Assembly (NCBI GenBank): GCA_964384555.1
Contig: CAYLLA010000037.1
Span: 1 to 17,304 of the forward strand
From: CAG-390 sp964384555
GTDB taxonomy: Bacteria > Bacillota > Clostridia > Oscillospirales > CAG-272
Direction of reading: 5' to 3'
DNA: 17,304 bases
The notes beneath the pieces were generated by a model. The model searched no databases. It had not been told where the DNA came from and saw only the letters and a list, made by a program, of their open reading frames with translations. Of the stretch, positions 14,586-17,304 are shown piece by piece; the first letter of the stretch is position 1; each line of letters starts with the position of its first letter. The translations under genes and the position numbers were made by a program.

Positions 14586-15782
14586 ATGAAAGATCAAAGA
14601 TTTATAGGAACCGTGTCGCGCGGTGTGCGCGCACCAATAATAAGAAGCGGTGATGATATCGCCGCAATAGTTGCCGACAGTGTGCTGGCGGCGGCAAAGA
14701 GCGAGAATATTCCGTTTCATGACCGTGATGTCGTGGCGGTGACAGAGGCCGTTGTTGCACGTGCTCAGGGCAACTACGCCACCACCGCGCAGATAGCCGC
14801 GGACATTGCAAAAAAATTCCCGCGCGGACATATCGGCGTTATTCTGCCCATCCTCTCCCGTAACCGCTTTTCTGTCTGCCTCAGCGGAATTGCTGACGGC
14901 GTGAAAAAGATCACCCTCATGCTTGCTTACCCCTCCGATGAGGTCGGCAACCACCTGGTCGATCTTGATGCACTTGATGCGGCGGGAGTCAATCCTTATA
15001 CCGATGTGCTGACAGAAGCAAAATTTGCCGAGCTGTTTGGCGAGTCACGCCATCCCTTTACCGGCGTAAACTATATAGATTTCTACAAAAAGCTCGTGGA
15101 GAGCCGCGGGTGCGAGTGCGAGGTCATACTTGCAAACGATCCCTGCGTTATACTTGATTATACAAAGGATGTCCTCTCCTGTGATATCCACAGCCGCGAG
15201 CGCACCCGCCGCAAGCTCAAAGCCGCTGGCGCTGAGACCGTATACGGGCTTGACGAGATCCTCACCGAATCTGTTGACGGCAGCGGATATAATGAGTACT
15301 ACGGACTTCTCGGCTCAAACAAAGCAACGGATGAGAGCGTAAAGCTCTTTCCGCGTGCCTGCTTTGCGGTTGTAAACGACATTAAAAACCGCCTTGATGC
15401 CGCAACCGGCAAAAACATCGAGGTAATGATCTACGGTGACGGTGCGTTTAAGGATCCCATCGGCAAGATCTGGGAGCTTGCTGACCCGGTGGTCTCCCCG
15501 GCATTTACAGAGGGACTTGAGGGTACACCCAACGAGCTTAAACTTAAATATCTTGCTGATAACGACTTTGCCGACCTCAGCGGCGAGGAGCTTCGTGCCG
15601 CAATATCCGAGCGTATTCGCGAAAAGGACGGCGACCTTGTGGGTCAAATGGCATCGCAGGGAACTACCCCGCGCAGACTTACCGATCTTATCGGCTCGCT
15701 TTGCGACCTCACCTCCGGCAGCGGAGACAAGGGAACGCCCATCGTTTGGATTCAGGGCTACTTTGATAACTACACTAACTGA
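14586..15782 (+). CDS. Coenzyme F420-0:L-glutamate ligase-like (CofE family) protein
   Basis: 398 residues, cytoplasmic. The N-terminal region resembles the F420 ligase family: a GVRAPII segment, then DRDVVAVTEAVVARAQGNY (residues 46-64), the counterpart of the family's GDVVVVTxKxVSKAEGR strand-helix. In methanogens and actinobacteria CofE adds glutamate to F420-0 using GTP; most Clostridia lack F420, and the many Firmicutes homologues have no assigned reaction. The protein is much longer than methanogen CofE (about 250 residues). The additional central and C-terminal part (GFDEIL-like helix, MIYGDGAFKDPIGKIWELADP, ATGKNIEV) is shared, as far as I recall, with other Firmicutes members. ATG 14586 is chosen because TAGGAGGT lies 10 bases upstream; TTG 14577 would be only 1 base from it. 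It ends in TGA, 27 bases before an SGNH hydrolase, apparently in the same transcript. The family call is fairly sure, the function is not. Confidence 0.72.
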   Translation: MKDQRFIGTVSRGVRAPIIRSGDDIAAIVADSVLAAAKSENIPFHDRDVVAVTEAVVARAQGNYATTAQIAADIAKKFPRGHIGVILPILSRNRFSVCLSGIADGVKKITLMLAYPSDEVGNHLVDLDALDAAGVNPYTDVLTEAKFAELFGESRHPFTGVNYIDFYKKLVESRGCECEVILANDPCVILDYTKDVLSCDIHSRERTRRKLKAAGAETVYGLDEILTESVDGSGYNEYYGLLGSNKATDESVKLFPRACFAVVNDIKNRLDAATGKNIEVMIYGDGAFKDPIGKIWELADPVVSPAFTEGLEGTPNELKLKYLADNDFADLSGEELRAAISERIREKDGDLVGQMASQGTTPRRLTDLIGSLCDLTSGSGDKGTPIVWIQGYFDNYTN

Positions 15783-15809
15783 TCCGCCCGAAAGGAAAAA
15801 ACACAGATC

Positions 15810-16952
15810 ATGGAAAACAAAAAATGGGTCGCAGGCTGGGGCTGCTGCGAGGATATCACAACCCAGACCATCACCGACCATATCGAGGATATAACATTCA
15901 GATATGTGATATATTCCACTCTCGCCTCCGAGGCGTTAAGAATACACTTTTCTAACCTGCAGGGCACAGAGCCGATAAAGGTAGATAAGGTCTATGTCGC
16001 ACGCCGCCAAAACTGGAAGTGTGCAGTCCCCGGTACTGCTGTTGAAGTGCTTTTTGACGGCAAGAGCGGCTTTGCACTTGAGCCCGGAGAGGCTGTTGTC
16101 AGCGATCCTGCGGAATTCGCTACCGAACCCGGGGCAGAGTATTTTGTAAGTATGTATATAAAGGAAAGATGCGAGCTTCGCAGTGGTCACTGGAACAGCG
16201 GCGCTTACATTACAAAGTACTATTCACGCGGCGACTATGCCTCGGCGGATGAGATCCCCACGCTTACATATGGTGACGGCGGACCCTACGTATTTATAAA
16301 TACCATTGATTATCTCACCGATGCCGCCAGCTCGGCAATAATCGCGTTTGGCGATTCCATTACCGCACAGCCCTGGCCGGATTGCTTCTCTCGCCGCTTG
16401 GTAGAGATGGGCGTGCGCCGCGGTGTGGTCCGCAAGGCTATCGGAGGCAGCCGCGTGCTGCGTGACTATTCCTGCCGCATCAAACAGCATTGGGGGCCTG
16501 CGGGCATAAAACGCTTTGAGCGCGATATCACTCAGGCAGGTGTCGATCGTGTGTTCCTGCTTCACGGCATCAACGATATAATCCACCCCGGTGAAAACAA
16601 CCCCCTTTGCGGTATGGACGAGCTGCCTACCGCCGAGGAGCTGATCGATGGATATAAGCTCTATATCGAGACGGCACATCGCCACGGACTTAAGATATAT
16701 CAGGGCACGGTCCTGCCTTGCCCGCGCTGCATGAAGGATGGCGGCGTTAAAGAGGAGATTCGTTGTGCGGCCAACGATTGGATTCGCACATCAGGCATGG
16801 CCGATGGCATCATCGATTTTGAAGCTGCTATGTGGCAGACAGAGGACCATAAGCAGATGATACCCGAGTATGATAGCGGCGATCACCTGCACCCGTCCCT
16901 CGCCGGCGCAAAGCATATGGCTTATACGATCCCCGAGGAGTACTTTATCTGA
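15810..16952 (+). CDS. SGNH/GDSL-family hydrolase with N-terminal beta domain
   Basis: 380 residues, no signal peptide. Residues 1 to about 165 look like a beta-sandwich (jelly-roll) domain often found before SGNH esterase modules. The catalytic domain carries block I FGDSIT (nucleophile S183), block II GGSR (oxyanion G213), block III GIND (N255) and block V DHLHPS (D358, H361), a complete catalytic set. The family removes acyl, often acetyl, groups from sugars or lipids. Absence of a signal peptide suggests an intracellular substrate such as an imported acetylated sugar. The ribosome site AAAGGA (15791-15796) is 13 bases from ATG, longer than ideal. The gene is co-directional with the CofE-like gene and ends in TGA before a terminator. 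Eight Cys residues, with CC at 12-13, fit a cytoplasmic protein. Confidence 0.9.
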   Translation: MENKKWVAGWGCCEDITTQTITDHIEDITFRYVIYSTLASEALRIHFSNLQGTEPIKVDKVYVARRQNWKCAVPGTAVEVLFDGKSGFALEPGEAVVSDPAEFATEPGAEYFVSMYIKERCELRSGHWNSGAYITKYYSRGDYASADEIPTLTYGDGGPYVFINTIDYLTDAASSAIIAFGDSITAQPWPDCFSRRLVEMGVRRGVVRKAIGGSRVLRDYSCRIKQHWGPAGIKRFERDITQAGVDRVFLLHGINDIIHPGENNPLCGMDELPTAEELIDGYKLYIETAHRHGLKIYQGTVLPCPRCMKDGGVKEEIRCAANDWIRTSGMADGIIDFEAAMWQTEDHKQMIPEYDSGDHLHPSLAGAKHMAYTIPEEYFI

Positions 16953-17019
16953 TCTTGCTCGGGACCACACATCACGGCGTATTGCGCGAGTGATGTACGT
17001 GCTATACACAATTGAAGTG

Positions 17020-17041
17020 CACGCAGGCGAACGCCTGCGTG
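17020..17041 (+). repeat. 10-bp hairpin between the SGNH gene and its terminator
   Basis: CACGCAGGCG (17020-17029) and CGCCTGCGTG (17032-17041) are separated by only AA. It has no T-run and lies 10 bases before the true terminator hairpin. It may protect the mRNA 3' end or back up termination. Confidence 0.8.
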
Positions 17042-17051
17042 TGTTTCGGAA

Positions 17052-17087
17052 AAAAGACAGCGGCCCGCCGCTGTCTTTTCTCTTTTT
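17052..17087 (+). terminator. Intrinsic terminator of the CofE-like/SGNH operon
   Basis: Perfect 12-bp stem: AAAAGACAGCGG (17052-17063) and CCGCTGTCTTTT (17068-17079), with loop CCCG, followed by CTCTTTTT. It lies 100 bases past the SGNH stop codon. Confidence 0.94.
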
Positions 17088-17304
17088 GATAGTAGCTCCC
17101 GCGGTGTCGTGCCGCCGATGAGCCTTATCGCCGCACCGTCCGCAGGTAAAACAAAAATATTTTGCCGTAGGAACGATGGATATCGCAATTGTTTATGGCT
17201 ATAGGCAAAAGAAATGACTTTCGCCAAGCATTCTCACACATGCGAAGGCTTGGCGAGAGTTTGAGCTTTAGATTATAGACATGCAGAAAGCAAGGGTTTA
17301 CAAT
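17088..17304. other. Tail with no supported gene; one long hairpin
   Basis: No reading frame with a ribosome site or family resemblance is seen here. A long hairpin is present: CTTTCGCCAAGC (17218-17229) pairs with GCTTGGCGAGAG (17248-17259) with one G-T pair, and a further TTC/GAA pairing lies inside the 18-base loop. No T-run follows. A weaker fold, CGGTG with CACCG around 17103-17138, lies before it. These could belong to the leader of a gene beyond the window or to a dispersed repeat. Confidence 0.4.

Noticed and set aside
16922..17227. Open frame of 101 codons on the minus strand
   Set aside because: It runs through the terminator hairpins and the end of the SGNH gene on the opposite strand, has only a TTG start without a ribosome site, and resembles no family I know.
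1..17304. General reassignment of TAG to an amino acid
   Set aside because: Only one in-frame TAG is found, in polC; all other genes keep full length under the standard code. The window alone cannot support recoding, though rarity of TAG stops keeps readthrough open.

Overview
The window looks like chromosomal DNA of an anaerobic, Gram-positive member of the Clostridia, probably a gut Oscillospiraceae/Ruminococcaceae-type lineage. The evidence is the run cdsA-dxr-rseP-ispG-polC, a conserved order in Clostridia, the presence of a PolC-type replicase, strong Shine-Dalgarno sites, consensus housekeeping promoters (TTGACA-17-TATAAT) and a balanced base composition. Nothing in the sequence fixes a genus. 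I see no tRNA, rRNA, CRISPR array, insertion sequence or phage gene.

Layout. (1) Positions 1-8902, plus strand: a housekeeping operon. It holds the 3' part of cdsA (phospholipid synthesis), dxr and ispG (MEP isoprenoid pathway), rseP (intramembrane protease) and polC (DNA replication). polC is the surprise. The reading frame is collinear over about 1,490 codons but carries one in-frame TAG (5519-5521) exactly at the junction between the N-terminal/OB-fold part and the PHP-exonuclease-polymerase part. (2) 9068-10840, plus strand: a lipoprotein with two tandem copies of a small alpha/beta domain and a C-terminal endonuclease/exonuclease/phosphatase (EEP) domain. (3) A bidirectional terminator at about 10886-10937 separates it from three minus-strand genes: a PAP2 phosphatase (10960-11622), an ADP-ribosylglycohydrolase-family enzyme with a beta-rich C-terminal extension (11828-13288) and a VanY-like D,D-carboxypeptidase lipoprotein (13462-14280). 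Each has its own recognisable sigma-A-type promoter. (4) 14281-14585 is a divergent control region with two perfect consensus promoters back to back. The plus-strand promoter drives a two-gene unit: an F420-0:L-glutamate ligase (CofE)-like protein and a cytoplasmic SGNH/GDSL hydrolase. This unit ends in tandem hairpins, the second a strong intrinsic terminator (17052-17087). (5) The last ~220 bases hold a further hairpin but no gene I can support.

How the genes work together: region 1 joins membrane lipid synthesis, isoprenoid (undecaprenyl) precursor supply, membrane proteolysis and replication. The PAP2 enzyme and the carboxypeptidase fit lipid-carrier recycling and peptidoglycan trimming. 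The EEP lipoprotein probably acts at the cell surface. The CofE-like/SGNH pair has no obvious pathway and is one of the two most interesting items, the other being the interrupted polC.
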